Position numbers and translations under genes: made by a program | Notes under the pieces: model-generated | Told to the model about the DNA's origin: nothing | Databases searched by the model: none | Seen by the model: the letters and a program-made list of their open reading frames with translations, nothing else | NCBI RefSeq assembly: GCF_032930845.1 | Contig: NZ_CP136758.1 | Span: forward strand, 62,001 to 126,000 | Direction of reading: 5' to 3' | DNA: 64,000 nt | Source of the DNA: Parvularcula sp. LCG005 | Lineage (GTDB): Bacteria > Pseudomonadota > Alphaproteobacteria > Caulobacterales > Parvularculaceae | Shown: piece after piece, positions 24,753 to 34,214 of the stretch | Layout of the letters: every line of letters begins with the position of its first letter | How positions within the stretch are numbered: the first letter of the stretch is position 1

Positions 24753-27401
24753 ATGTTGAACAGACACACTGCATCCGCCGCCCACCAACTTCGCAACGGC
24801 CATCGGCTCGGCATTTCGGCCGTCCTGGCGCTCGCGATGGTCGCGGGGTGCAGCGCCGATGAGGAGAAAACATCAATGCCTGAAACGTCTGCCCAAACCC
24901 AGGGTAAACCGGAAATGACGGCGGATGCCGAATCCACCGCGACTGCCGCCGTGAATAATGGAGAGAAGGCGGTTGATCCGGCCATCTGGGGCACCATCAA
25001 AATGCCGGTGGCCAAGGATCCGGCCATGGAGCAGCGAATCGACGAGATCATCGCCGCCATGACGCTGGAGCAGAAAGTCGGCCAGGTGATCCAGGCGGAC
25101 ATCAGCGCCGTCACACCCGAAGACGTCAAGAAATACTATCTCGGGTCGGTCCTGAATGGCGGCAACTCCGCCCCCAATGGTGACCTGCATGGTCCCGCGC
25201 AGGACTGGATCGATCTCGCCGATGCCTTCTGGGAAGCGTCCATGGCTGAGGACGGACCACAGATACCGATCATCTGGGGCACGGACGCCGTTCATGGTCA
25301 CACCAATATTCCCGGCGCGACGGTCTTCCCGCACAATATCGGTCTGGGTGCCACGGGCGACGCCGACTTGCTGGAGCGCATTGGCGCGGCCACGGCGATG
25401 GAAATCCGCGTCACGGGTCTCGACTGGACATTCGCACCCACGCTGGCCGCTGCACGGGATGACCGTTGGGGCCGCGCCTATGAGAGCTATTCCGAAGAGC
25501 CTGAGCTGATCGCCAAACTGGGCGCGGCGCTTGTCCACGGGATCCAGGGCGTGCCGGGAACGGACAATTTCCTCGATTCCAGCAAGGTCGTTGCCACATC
25601 CAAGCACTTCCTTGGCGATGGCGGTACTGATGGCGGCAAGGACCAGGGCGAGACGATCTCCACTGAAGAAGAGCTGCGCGACATTCACGGTGCGGGGTAT
25701 TATTCGACCCTGAACGCCGGGGTGCAGTCGGTGATGGCGTCGTTCTCCAGCTGGGGCGATCAGAAGATGCATGGCCGCAAGGATCTGCTGACGGATGTTC
25801 TGAAAGAGCAGTGGGATTTTGACGGTCTTGTCGTCGGTGACTGGAACGGCCACGGCCAGATCAAGGGCTGTACGGCTACGGACTGTCCGGACTCGATCAA
25901 TGCTGGCCTCGACATGTACATGGCACCGGACAGCTGGAAAGGTCTTTACGAGACAACGCTGGCCCACGCTCAGTCTGGCGAAATTCCGATGGCGCGTCTG
26001 GACGATGCTGTCCGCCGTATCCTGCGCGTAAAAATGCGTGCCAACCTGTTTGAACAGCCAAAGCCAAGTGAGCGCGAGTACACCGGCAAGTTCGAATATC
26101 TCGGCGGTGACGAGCATACAGAAATCGCACGTGAAGCTGTCCGTAAATCTGCTGTGCTGATCAAGAACAACGGCAACGTCCTGCCGCTCAGCCCGGGCGC
26201 CAATGTGCTGGTCGCCGGTGACGGCGCTGACAATCTCAGCAAGCTGTCGGGCGGCTGGACGATTTCCTGGCAGGGTGAAGGCATCAGCAAGAAGGACTTC
26301 CCGCAGGCGGAAACACTGCTCGATGGTATTCGGCGGAATGTTGAGAATGCCGGCGGCACACTGATGGTCGATCGCAATGGCGAGACTTCATCAACTCCTG
26401 ATGTGGCTGTCGTGGTGTTCGGTGAAGATCCCTATGCGGAGTTCCGTGGTGACATCGGTACGCTCGATTACAAGCCGGGTGATGATCGCGACGTGGAGCT
26501 TCTGCGCAAGCTGAAAGCCGACGGCGTTCCTGTCGTGGCTGTGTTCCTGTCCGGGCGTCCATTGTGGATGAACCCCGAGCTGAACGCGTCTGATGCCTTC
26601 GTCGCAGCGTGGCTGCCAGGCACGCAGGCGGGTGCCTTGGCCGACGTTCTGTTCACGGACGCTGCGGGTGAGGTCCAGCACGACTTTACCGGTCGCCTCT
26701 CATTCTCGTGGCCAAAGCGGGCAGACCAGTATCGCCTGAACAAGGGCGATGAGAATTACGACCCGCTGTTCCCGCTGGGCTATGGCCTCACCTATGGTGA
26801 CGAAAGCACGCTTGATGAGCTGCACGAGGATGCCGTCGCGACTGAGGCGAACACGCTGACCCTGTTCGACAATGGCGCCGTTATCGGTGGCTGGACCCTG
26901 AAGGTCATGGATGATCAGGGCGCTGAAGAATGGTCGTTGGGTGCTGTCAGCTCACCGAGCAAGGCGCTGACCGTCAAGCCCGCCGACCTCGGGCAGCAGG
27001 AAAACGCCCTGCGCGCCACCTGGGATGGTTCGGCGCCGGCTGAACTGATCATGACGCGCACGCCGACAGATTTCAGTCGTGAGACCAACGCGCAGTTCGC
27101 CCTGGCGATCGATTACCTGGTTGAGACGCCGGCCAGCGGTGATGTCCATCTGACCTTTGCCTGCGGCGAGGACTGTGGTGCGCCGTTCAATGTCAGCAGC
27201 ATGTTCAGCCAGAGCAATTATGGCGGCGTGCAGTCTGTCATGCTGCCGCTGAAATGCGTTGCGGATGCCGGCGTTGATATGACGAAGATCGACACCTTCG
27301 CTCTCAAAACGACGGGCGAGCTGGAAATCGTCCTGGCCAAAATCGCCGTGGTGCCTGCTGTGGGCGGCGCGACGTGCACGAACTTCCCGCTGGTCAAATA
27401 A
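24753..27401 (+). CDS. GH3 beta-glucosidase/exo-glucanase lipoprotein (ExoP type)
   Basis: 882 residues. Lipobox MVAGC gives C33, followed by an acidic/threonine linker to about residue 75. GH3 catalytic barrel has KHFLGDGGT (KH motif) and nucleophile D363 in VVGDWNGHG. The second alpha/beta sandwich contains VLIKNNGNVLPLSP and VVVFGEDPYAEF. A C-terminal domain from about 690 to the end resembles the galactose-binding-like module of Pseudoalteromonas ExoP. It would release glucose from beta-gluco-oligosaccharides, including non-reducing glucose of glucomannan fragments. A terminator follows directly, so with the symporter it probably forms a two-gene unit. Confidence 0.9.
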   Translation: MLNRHTASAAHQLRNGHRLGISAVLALAMVAGCSADEEKTSMPETSAQTQGKPEMTADAESTATAAVNNGEKAVDPAIWGTIKMPVAKDPAMEQRIDEIIAAMTLEQKVGQVIQADISAVTPEDVKKYYLGSVLNGGNSAPNGDLHGPAQDWIDLADAFWEASMAEDGPQIPIIWGTDAVHGHTNIPGATVFPHNIGLGATGDADLLERIGAATAMEIRVTGLDWTFAPTLAAARDDRWGRAYESYSEEPELIAKLGAALVHGIQGVPGTDNFLDSSKVVATSKHFLGDGGTDGGKDQGETISTEEELRDIHGAGYYSTLNAGVQSVMASFSSWGDQKMHGRKDLLTDVLKEQWDFDGLVVGDWNGHGQIKGCTATDCPDSINAGLDMYMAPDSWKGLYETTLAHAQSGEIPMARLDDAVRRILRVKMRANLFEQPKPSEREYTGKFEYLGGDEHTEIAREAVRKSAVLIKNNGNVLPLSPGANVLVAGDGADNLSKLSGGWTISWQGEGISKKDFPQAETLLDGIRRNVENAGGTLMVDRNGETSSTPDVAVVVFGEDPYAEFRGDIGTLDYKPGDDRDVELLRKLKADGVPVVAVFLSGRPLWMNPELNASDAFVAAWLPGTQAGALADVLFTDAAGEVQHDFTGRLSFSWPKRADQYRLNKGDENYDPLFPLGYGLTYGDESTLDELHEDAVATEANTLTLFDNGAVIGGWTLKVMDDQGAEEWSLGAVSSPSKALTVKPADLGQQENALRATWDGSAPAELIMTRTPTDFSRETNAQFALAIDYLVETPASGDVHLTFACGEDCGAPFNVSSMFSQSNYGGVQSVMLPLKCVADAGVDMTKIDTFALKTTGELEIVLAKIAVVPAVGGATCTNFPLVK

Positions 27402-27423
27402 TCACTGGCGGCACACGAATGAC

Positions 27424-27452
27424 AAGGGCGGCTCTCAGGGCCGCCCTTTTTT
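27424..27452 (+). terminator. rho-independent terminator after GH3
   Basis: Stem GGGCGGC/GCCGCCC with a seven-base loop followed by six T residues (27447-27452). Lies between GH3 and the convergent YdeI-like gene. Confidence 0.9.
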
Positions 27453-27460
27453 GTGCGCTT

Positions 27461-28057
27461 TCACCGGTCGAGCAGTCCCTTTCCCGAAAGGATGGCGGAT
27501 CGATATCGCGCAATCCGCGAATGACGGGTCTTGGACTGCTTGGCGCCTTCAAAATACAGGCAGTAGCCGCGCTGACGTCCGGGCGTGAGTGCCCGAAAGG
27601 CTTTGTCAAAGACAGCATCCACGGCCAGCGCCTCTGACAGTTCTGCTGGCCATGCCGGGGGCGAGGCGGCTTGAACGCGAGCGCCGGCGTCATTGAGGGC
27701 AATGGCCTGCTTGATGAAGTCACGGATGGCCTGTTCGGACTGGCGAATGTCATTCACCGACATGAACATCATTCTGTGGCCAGATCGGGACTGCGGGCCC
27801 TGGACCTCCAGCAACCCCTTCGGATCATCAAGAAGGGCGCCTTTGAAGAAAAGAAGCGCTAGGCCTGAGTTGAAGCGCTGGATGATGGCGACGTTCTGGC
27901 CGTCGCGCCCGTAGCAGGGCTTTGACCATTTCAGTGCTTCGTCGAGATCACAGGATTGCAGGATGGCCCGCAGCTGCAGAGCTTCTTCGCGCCATAGGGC
28001 GGCATTCTCAAATTCGCCGTCCAATGCGGCGGCGTCTGCGTGGCTGTTCCGGCTCAT
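27461..28057 (-). CDS. YdeI/OmdA-family protein (DUF1801)
   Basis: 198 residues, cytosolic. N-terminal DUF1801-type fold (LKWSKPCYG) and the C-terminal YdeI motif FRALTPGRQRGY...AKQSKTRHSRI followed by GKGL. The family is widespread in proteobacteria and linked to stress or bacteriocin resistance in a few cases; biochemical role is unsettled. It does not look metabolically related to the sugar genes on both sides. Its own start lies just beyond the terminator of the sugar transporter. Confidence 0.8.
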   Translation of the reverse strand: MSRNSHADAAALDGEFENAALWREEALQLRAILQSCDLDEALKWSKPCYGRDGQNVAIIQRFNSGLALLFFKGALLDDPKGLLEVQGPQSRSGHRMMFMSVNDIRQSEQAIRDFIKQAIALNDAGARVQAASPPAWPAELSEALAVDAVFDKAFRALTPGRQRGYCLYFEGAKQSKTRHSRIARYRSAILSGKGLLDR

Positions 28058-28104
28058 GATGCATTTTATGCCGCGACAAGTCCGCTGCCCAGCGATGAGC
28101 GCAC

Positions 28105-28139
28105 AAAAAAAGCGGGAGGGCGAATGCCGCTCCCGCTTT
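28105..28139 (-). terminator. rho-independent terminator after sugar MFS gene
   Basis: On the minus strand AAAGCGGGAG (28109-28118) pairs with CTCCCGCTTT (28130-28139), and the transcript then enters seven U residues (28105-28111). Closes the MFS transcription unit. Confidence 0.85.
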
Positions 28140-28163
28140 CTTGGATTTTAGTCGCAAGACCGA

Positions 28164-29588
28164 TCAGTGATCGGTCATCGCTTCGAGTTCCTTGCCCTTG
28201 GTTTCCTTGACGGCCCAGAGGACGAAGACGACCGAAACCGCGGCCATGACGGCGTAGAAGCCATAGGCACCCACAAGGCCGATATTCTTGGCGGCCAGCA
28301 TGATCGGGAAGGTCATGGTGATCGCGAAATTGGCGACCCACTGGAAGAAGCCGGCCACAGCCAGACCGGAGCCACGCATCTGGTTCGGGAACATCTCGCC
28401 GAGCATGACCCACATCACGGGGCCCCATGAGAAGTTGAAGAACATCACATAGGCAAGAGCCGCGTAGAGTGCGAGCTGGCCGTTTTCAGCGGACAGATCG
28501 AGGCTGCCATCGACCAGCAGTTCACCGGTCGAGAAGGCGTAGCAGACGATGCCAAGCGTGACGGCCATGCCAAGGGAGCCAATCCACAGGAGCGGCTTGC
28601 GGCCGACTTTGTCGACGATCAGCAAGCTGAGGATCACTGCAGCAATCGACAGACCACCGGAGAGAACGTTGGTGAACAGGGCCTGCTCTTCGGTGAAGCC
28701 AGCGGCCTGCCACAGCACAGCGCCGTAATAGAACACGACGTTGATGCCGACGAGCTGCTGGAACACGGCAAGACCAATACCCACCCAGACAATCGGCTTG
28801 AACACCACGCCGCCAAAGGCGTCCGCAATGCTTGGCTTGTGGTCATTCGCGAGCGACGTTTCAATTTCCGCGACCTTGGCTTTACCAGCGACTGTGCCGG
28901 AAACGCGCTCCAACACCTTGGACGCCTGAGCCAACTTGTCGCGGGCGACGAGGAAGCGCGGGCTTTCGGGGATGAAGAAGAGGGCCACGAGGAAGATCGC
29001 AGCCGGCAGCAGCTCGACCCAGAACATCCAGCGCCAGGCGTCAAAGCCCAGCAGGAATTCGCTAGTCGACGAACCAGCAGCGCCAGCGATCAGATAGTTG
29101 GACAGAAACGCCACGAAGAGACCGAAGATGATCGCGACCTGCTGGATCGACGACAGGCGGCCGCGCAGATGCGCTGGCGCGATTTCGGAAATATAGGCTG
29201 GCGCCATGACGGACGCAGCACCCACGGCGAGGCCGCCGATGATCCGGTAGATGATGAACTCACCGGAAGAGCCTGCAATGCCCGAGCCCCAGGCCGAAAC
29301 GATGAAGAACACTGCCGCGACGATCAGCATGGTACGGCGACCAAACATGTCGGACAGGGAGCCAGCGAGGGCCGCACCGGCGGCACAGCCGAGCAGCATC
29401 GAGGCAACGTTGAAGCCTGTCGCGACGCTGTCAGAATTAAAGGCGGACGTCAGACCATCGACGGTCCCGTTGATGACGCCGCTATCGAAACCGAACAGGA
29501 AGCCGCCAATAGTGGCCACGATACTGATGAGCAGGACGAAGCCGAAATCGCCTTTTTCCTGCACTTGATTCATTTGTGTCTCTGACAC
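28164..29588 (-). CDS. MFS sugar/H+ symporter (XylE-like)
   Basis: 474 residues from a GTG at 29588, which has GGGAGGA six bases upstream; an ATG at 29603 overlaps that ribosome site and is less likely. Twelve hydrophobic segments. Sugar-porter signatures: GFLFGFDSGVINGT in helix 1, DMFGRR, PESPRFL at the mid-loop, and DKVGRKPLL. A xyl-box-like operator lies 88 bases upstream, so D-xylose is the likely substrate, though other aldoses are possible. It follows kdgK on the same strand by 139 bases but has its own operator and terminator, so it appears independently controlled. Confidence 0.88.
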   Translation of the reverse strand: MSETQMNQVQEKGDFGFVLLISIVATIGGFLFGFDSGVINGTVDGLTSAFNSDSVATGFNVASMLLGCAAGAALAGSLSDMFGRRTMLIVAAVFFIVSAWGSGIAGSSGEFIIYRIIGGLAVGAASVMAPAYISEIAPAHLRGRLSSIQQVAIIFGLFVAFLSNYLIAGAAGSSTSEFLLGFDAWRWMFWVELLPAAIFLVALFFIPESPRFLVARDKLAQASKVLERVSGTVAGKAKVAEIETSLANDHKPSIADAFGGVVFKPIVWVGIGLAVFQQLVGINVVFYYGAVLWQAAGFTEEQALFTNVLSGGLSIAAVILSLLIVDKVGRKPLLWIGSLGMAVTLGIVCYAFSTGELLVDGSLDLSAENGQLALYAALAYVMFFNFSWGPVMWVMLGEMFPNQMRGSGLAVAGFFQWVANFAITMTFPIMLAAKNIGLVGAYGFYAVMAAVSVVFVLWAVKETKGKELEAMTDH

Positions 29589-29675
29589 CTGGATTCCTCC
29601 CATGGAATTATTGTCGACCAATGTAGCCGCCTATGCTCTCCACATGAAAGCAAATAACGCGCCTTTCGATCAGGT

Positions 29676-29689
29676 TGTTAGGGCTAACA
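29676..29689. promoter_or_regulatory. xyl-box-like LacI operator before MFS transporter
   Basis: TGTTAGGGCTAACA is one base from the perfect palindrome TGTTAGCGCTAACA, close to published xyl-box operators bound by XylR-type LacI proteins. It lies between the kdgK stop and the MFS start, implying xylose-dependent control of the transporter. Confidence 0.7.
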
Positions 29690-29727
29690 TTCAATCTCTG
29701 CGCCTGACAAGCAATTCTCTTGCTGTT

Positions 29728-30696
29728 TCAGGTCAGGCTGAGTGATTTGTGCACTGCATATAACGCCTCTGCCGAGAGGTCAGGCATGGCGGCACGCGGA
29801 ATAATTGCGCCAGGATGCTGAATGACCGTTGCGGCCGTGCGATTGCCAGCAATGGCTGCGATCTCAAGCGGCGCGCCGGAGATAAGCTGTCCCAGAAAAC
29901 TGCCGTTGAAGCTGTCGCCTGCGCCAGTCGTGTCTTTCGGTCGAATGATCTGTTCCACCGGGATCATTGTTGTATTTGCTTGCTCGACGATGGTGCAGCC
30001 GCGGGGGCCGTCTTTGACCAGCACGCGGGCAGCCCCCCATTTCTGCCAGCGGTGCGCACAGTCGAGCACGCTTGCGTCACCAAACAGCGCAGCGTCATCG
30101 TCAAATGTCGGCAGGACGAGAGTGAAGGTGTCCGCGATCTGACGAATGGCCTCGCGCGCCTCACCGGCAGAGGACCAGCCGCGGGCGCGATAGTTGGGAT
30201 CAAACACAACCTGTCCGCCACGGGATTTTACGCTCGCGGCGATATCCTTCAGGCGCTGACGACCCGCGGCGTCGAAAATCGATAGGGTGATCCCGGAAAA
30301 ATAGAGCCAGTCCGCTTTGGCTGCATGGTCCACGGCGGCCACCTGCCCCTCAATCTGGAAGAAGGCCCGGGCCGCTGAATTCTCCCGCCAGTAGTAGAAG
30401 TGTCGCTCCCCTTCATCATCGGTCCGGATGGCATAAAGCCCCGGCACGCGCGTAGGGTGCCGCAGCACATGATCGGCGCCGATGCCTTCGGCGCGCCAGC
30501 CCTCGATGATCTCGGCGGAATAGGGGTCCTCGCCCAGCGCCGTGACATAATCGGGTGTCAGACCGGCTCGCGCCAGATAGAGCGCTGTGTTCAGCGTGTC
30601 GCCGGCATAGGCAAGGCGGGTGTCACCGCCCAAGCCACCGGACAGCTCAAGCATGCATTCGCCCATGACGACGATGCGGGATGATTGGCCTGACAT
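29728..30696 (-). CDS. kdgK: 2-keto-3-deoxygluconate kinase
   Basis: 322 residues, PfkB/ribokinase fold. N-terminal VVMGECMLELS with AGDTLNTALYLARAG (substrate side) and C-terminal DTTGAGDSFNGSF with catalytic base D261. It phosphorylates KDG to KDPG in the cytosol. The ATG at 30696 forms a TGATG junction with the stop of manD, so the two are coupled: ManD produces KDG and KdgK uses it. A GTG four codons upstream is a weaker alternative. The KDPG aldolase needed for the next step is not in this window. Confidence 0.92.
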   Translation of the reverse strand: MSGQSSRIVVMGECMLELSGGLGGDTRLAYAGDTLNTALYLARAGLTPDYVTALGEDPYSAEIIEGWRAEGIGADHVLRHPTRVPGLYAIRTDDEGERHFYYWRENSAARAFFQIEGQVAAVDHAAKADWLYFSGITLSIFDAAGRQRLKDIAASVKSRGGQVVFDPNYRARGWSSAGEAREAIRQIADTFTLVLPTFDDDAALFGDASVLDCAHRWQKWGAARVLVKDGPRGCTIVEQANTTMIPVEQIIRPKDTTGAGDSFNGSFLGQLISGAPLEIAAIAGNRTAATVIQHPGAIIPRAAMPDLSAEALYAVHKSLSLT

Positions 30697-31904
30697 CACC
30701 AGTTCCACATGGCGCCGTCGGTCAGGCGCGCCACTGGCAGTTGTTTGGGATCGTAGGGATATTTGGCGGCCAAGGCCTCGTCGATGTCGACGCCAATGCC
30801 CGGCTCATTACCGGGATGCAGGTAGCCGTCGTCAAACGTATAGGCGTGGGGGAAGACCGCGTCGGTCTCTTCGGTATGACGCATATATTCCTGAATCCCG
30901 AAATTCGGCACCCAGAGGTCAAAATTGAGGGCCGCGCCCATGCAGGCCGGCGACAGGTCCGTGGCACCGTGGGAGCCGGTCCGCACCTGATACAGGGCAG
31001 CCAGAGCCGCGATCTGCTTGAGGTGGGTAATACCGCCCGCGTGGACCACGGTCGTGCGGATATAGTCGATCAACTGCTCCTGGATCAGCGTCCGGCAGTC
31101 ATGGATCGAGTTGAAGATCTCACCCACGGCGAGCGGTGTTGTTGTATGCTGCCGCACCAGGCGGAATGCCTCCTGGTTTTCCGCCGGGGTGCAGTCCTCC
31201 ATCCAGAACAGCCGGTATGGCTCAAGATCCCGACCCAGACGGCCGGCTTCGATGGGCGTCAGGCGGTGGTGGACATCGTGCAGCAGCTCGACATCATAGC
31301 CATGCACCTCCCGCAACTTATCGAAGAGTTTCGGCGCGAAATTCAGATAAGACGAGGTGTTCCACACGGTTTCGCTGGGGAGGGCCGAATCTGCAGGCTC
31401 ATAGTACATTGTGCCCTTGGCCACACCGTAGGCGCCTTTGACACCGGGAATGCCGGACTGGGCGCGTATGGCCTTGTAGCCAAGTTCGATATACCGGCCG
31501 ACCTCATCCACCGTGTGTTCGATATCATTGCCATTGGCATGTCCGTACACCAGCACGCCATCGCGGGACGCGCCGCCAAGAAGCTGGTAGACTGGCATGC
31601 CTGCAGCTTTGCCCTTGATATCCCACAGGGCCGTGTCGACTGCCGCAATGGCGGACATGGTGACGGGGCCACGGCGCCAATAGGCACCGCGATACAGGTA
31701 TTGCCAGATGTCTTCGATACGGCTCGCGTCACGGCCGATCAGCACGGGGATCACATGGTCAGTCAGGTACGAGGCCACGGACAGTTCACGACCGTTCAGG
31801 GTCGCGTCGCCAATCCCGTAGAGACCCTGATCGGTCTCGATTTTCAGGGTGACGAAGTTCCGGCCCGGACACGTCACAATGACTTTGGCACCTGTTATTT
31901 TCAT
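30696..31904 (-). CDS. manD: D-mannonate dehydratase, enolase superfamily
   Basis: 402 residues. Residues known as essential in the characterised Novosphingobium ManD occur at identical numbers: R147, Y159, metal ligands D210, E236 and E262, and H212. It converts D-mannonate to 2-keto-3-deoxygluconate in the cytosol; this is the enolase-superfamily enzyme, unrelated to UxuA. First gene of a manD-kdgK pair, divergent from a GntR regulator, with inverted repeats in the shared promoter. Conserved numbering makes the high-efficiency mannonate role very likely rather than the promiscuous gluconate-type subgroup. Confidence 0.95.
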   Translation of the reverse strand: MKITGAKVIVTCPGRNFVTLKIETDQGLYGIGDATLNGRELSVASYLTDHVIPVLIGRDASRIEDIWQYLYRGAYWRRGPVTMSAIAAVDTALWDIKGKAAGMPVYQLLGGASRDGVLVYGHANGNDIEHTVDEVGRYIELGYKAIRAQSGIPGVKGAYGVAKGTMYYEPADSALPSETVWNTSSYLNFAPKLFDKLREVHGYDVELLHDVHHRLTPIEAGRLGRDLEPYRLFWMEDCTPAENQEAFRLVRQHTTTPLAVGEIFNSIHDCRTLIQEQLIDYIRTTVVHAGGITHLKQIAALAALYQVRTGSHGATDLSPACMGAALNFDLWVPNFGIQEYMRHTEETDAVFPHAYTFDDGYLHPGNEPGIGVDIDEALAAKYPYDPKQLPVARLTDGAMWNW

Positions 31905-31948
31905 CTGACACGTTCCTCCTCGACGTCTTTTGGCCAGTATTGACAGGT

Positions 31949-31994
31949 CGAAATTGGCCTGTCACCCTGATTGTAAAATGTCTGGCCAATTTCG
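31949..31994. promoter_or_regulatory. inverted repeats in manD/gntR promoter, UxuR-like half-sites
   Basis: CGAAATTGGCC (31949-31959) and GGCCAATTTCG (31984-31994) are perfect 11-base inverted copies 24 bases apart. Their AAATTGG/CCAATTT cores match the half-sites of the enterobacterial UxuR/ExuR operator, which there are nearly contiguous. A second nested repeat, TGACAGG/CCTGTCA (31941-31964), overlaps the left copy. Probable GntR operator controlling both directions. Confidence 0.6.
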
Positions 31995-32043
31995 CAATGC
32001 AACAAAAACAGGCCTGACCACTTAGGGAATGCAGAGACCGCCC

Positions 32044-32790
32044 ATGGCGCAACAGCGGCTATATGCCAAAGTCACTGAGGCTTTGGCGGACGAGATCTTG
32101 CGACGCGAATATGCGATCGGGGACCGGCTGCCGGCTGAACGAGTTCTGGCCGAGAGTTATGGCGTGAGCCGCCCGACCATCCGCGAGGCGATGATCGCGC
32201 TGGAGGTCGATGGCCTTGTCGATATCGTCTCGGGTTCCGGTGTTTATGTGCGCGCCCATGAACGCCGCGGCGCCCCGGCGCCGATGGATGTGGGTCCTTA
32301 TGAGCTTCTCGAAGCCAGATCGCTGATCGAGGCCGAGGCCGCAGCTCTCGCCGCCACCCAGGCCTCGCCCGAAATCATTGCGACGCTCGAGCGGCTTCTT
32401 GAGAAGATGGAAGCCGAGAATGCGCGCGATCTTGTGATGTCCGAAGAGGTGGATCGTCAGTTTCACCTGACGATTGCCGAGGGCACGAACAATTCCGCTC
32501 TCGTTCATGTGATCACGGAGCTGTGGAATGCCCGTGCCAGCTCCCTTCAGTCCATCCAGTTTCATACCAAGATGCGAGCCGAAGGGATCAAGCCGCGGAT
32601 CGATGAGCATGGCGCTATCGTCGATGCCATCCGCAAGCGTGACCCTGATGCTGCCCGTGCTGCCATGCGCAGCCATCTGAGCGGCGTTGCCGATATGATT
32701 TTTTCGGTCAGTGAAGCCGACGCCGTCGCCCGCGCCCGCGCCGAGATCTCTGCTGAACGCCAGAAATACCGTGTAAGGAGCACGCTTTAA
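32044..32790 (+). CDS. GntR-family (FadR subgroup) regulator of uronate genes
   Basis: 248 residues from ATG 32044; an ATG five codons upstream (32029) has AGGGA too close to it, so the start is uncertain. Winged helix-turn-helix RLPAERVLAESYGVSRPTIREAM, then an all-helical FCD effector domain with metal-type residues (RQFHLTIAEGTNNS, DEHGAIVDAI). It resembles UxuR/ExuR-like repressors responding to hexuronate intermediates. Divergent from manD-kdgK and three bases before uxaC, so probably co-transcribed with the uxaC-TRAP-uxuB run and controlling both. Confidence 0.9.
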   Translation: MAQQRLYAKVTEALADEILRREYAIGDRLPAERVLAESYGVSRPTIREAMIALEVDGLVDIVSGSGVYVRAHERRGAPAPMDVGPYELLEARSLIEAEAAALAATQASPEIIATLERLLEKMEAENARDLVMSEEVDRQFHLTIAEGTNNSALVHVITELWNARASSLQSIQFHTKMRAEGIKPRIDEHGAIVDAIRKRDPDAARAAMRSHLSGVADMIFSVSEADAVARARAEISAERQKYRVRSTL

Positions 32791-32793
32791 ATT

Positions 32794-34212
32794 ATGCCTC
32801 CGCTGTCACTGAATGAAAATCGTCTCTTCCCCGCCGACGCTGATACACGCGCAGTTGCCCGACGGCTCTACGAAGAGGTCCGGCACCTCCCTATTATCAG
32901 CCCTCATGGGCATACTGATCCCAGCTGGTTTGCCGATAACGAGCATTTTCCAAATCCGGCCGAGCTGCTGATCATCCCTGATCATTACGTCTTCCGTATG
33001 CTGTACAGTCAGGGCGTGCCGCTGGAAGATCTCGGGGTCCGTCCGCTTGATGGGACGGGCCGCGCGGTCGAAAAGGACCCGCGCAAGATCTGGCACCTAT
33101 TCGCAGACAACTTCGACCTGTTCCGCGGGACACCATCACGCATGTGGCTCGACTGGGTGTTCTCGGAGGTCTTTGGCCTCCAAGAACGCCTGACCGCCAA
33201 GACGGCCGACCATTATTATGATGTGATGGCCGAGAAACTGCAGTCTGATGCTTTCCGCCCACGGGCATTGTTTGACCAGTTTGGCATCGAAGTAATCGCG
33301 ACCACGGAAGACCCTCTCGATCCGCTCGTGCATCACCAGAAAATTCAGAAGGAAGGCTGGGGCAAGAAAGTCATCACCGCTTTCCGGCCAGATAATGTTC
33401 TGGACCCTGACTTCCGTGGTTTCCGGGACAATCTCGTGAAGCTGGGCGACATGACAGGTGAAGATGTCGCGACCTATTCGGGCTATCTGAATGCGCTGCG
33501 CAACCGTCGTGCCTATTTCAAGACGATGGGTGCGACCTCAAGTGACCATGGTCACCCCAGCGCCTTCACCGCCGATCTGACTGACGCGGAAGCGTCGGCT
33601 CTCTACGACAAGGTCCGGACCGAGGACGTGACCGCAGCTGAGGCCGAGCTGTTCCGGGGGCAGATGCTGACCGAAATGGCAAAAATGAGCCTCGATGATG
33701 GTCTGGTCATGCAGATCCACCCTGGCTGCTTCCGCAACCACAATGACTATGTCTACAACCGTTTTGGTCGGGACAAGGGGGCGGATATTCCGATGCGGAC
33801 GGACTATGTCCGGGCGCTGCAGCCCCTGTTGTCGAAAGTGGGCAGCAATCCGGATCTTACGATCATTCTCTTCACCTTGGACGAGACGACTTACGCGCGT
33901 GAGCTCGCACCGTTGGCCGGTCACTATCCGGCGCTGAAGCTTGGCCCGGCCTGGTGGTTCCACGACAGCCCCGAGGGGATGCGCCGGTTCCGCGAGCAGA
34001 CAACAGAGACGGCGGGCTTCTACAATACCGTCGGCTTCAATGATGATACGCGCGCCTTCCTTTCCATCCCTGCACGGCACGATGTGGCGCGCCGGATGGA
34101 TTGCGGCTTCCTTGCGAAGCTGGTTGTTGAACACCGGCTTGAAGAGGACGAAGCGCACGAAGTGGCGCACGCCCTCAGCTACAAGCTCGCCAAAGAGGCA
34201 TACAAACTATAA
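32794..34212 (+). CDS. uxaC: glucuronate (uronate) isomerase
   Basis: 472 residues, amidohydrolase-like barrel. Metal-binding SPHGHTDP near residue 37, IQHP-like QIHPGCFRNHN and GPAWWFHDSPEGM blocks are typical of UxaC. Converts D-glucuronate to D-fructuronate and galacturonate to tagaturonate in the cytosol. Follows the GntR gene after three bases and precedes the TRAP genes after two, so the five-gene run is one operon. In the xylan context glucuronate would come from glucuronoxylan side chains. Confidence 0.95.
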   Translation: MPPLSLNENRLFPADADTRAVARRLYEEVRHLPIISPHGHTDPSWFADNEHFPNPAELLIIPDHYVFRMLYSQGVPLEDLGVRPLDGTGRAVEKDPRKIWHLFADNFDLFRGTPSRMWLDWVFSEVFGLQERLTAKTADHYYDVMAEKLQSDAFRPRALFDQFGIEVIATTEDPLDPLVHHQKIQKEGWGKKVITAFRPDNVLDPDFRGFRDNLVKLGDMTGEDVATYSGYLNALRNRRAYFKTMGATSSDHGHPSAFTADLTDAEASALYDKVRTEDVTAAEAELFRGQMLTEMAKMSLDDGLVMQIHPGCFRNHNDYVYNRFGRDKGADIPMRTDYVRALQPLLSKVGSNPDLTIILFTLDETTYARELAPLAGHYPALKLGPAWWFHDSPEGMRRFREQTTETAGFYNTVGFNDDTRAFLSIPARHDVARRMDCGFLAKLVVEHRLEEDEAHEVAHALSYKLAKEAYKL

Positions 34213-34214
34213 TC

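Noticed and set aside
24873-26117. 414-codon minus-strand frame inside the GH3 gene
   Set aside because: Antisense shadow of a catalytic domain with intact motifs on the plus strand.
30681-31943. 420-codon plus-strand frame over manD
   Set aside because: manD has every catalytic residue on the minus strand; the plus frame shows no domain.
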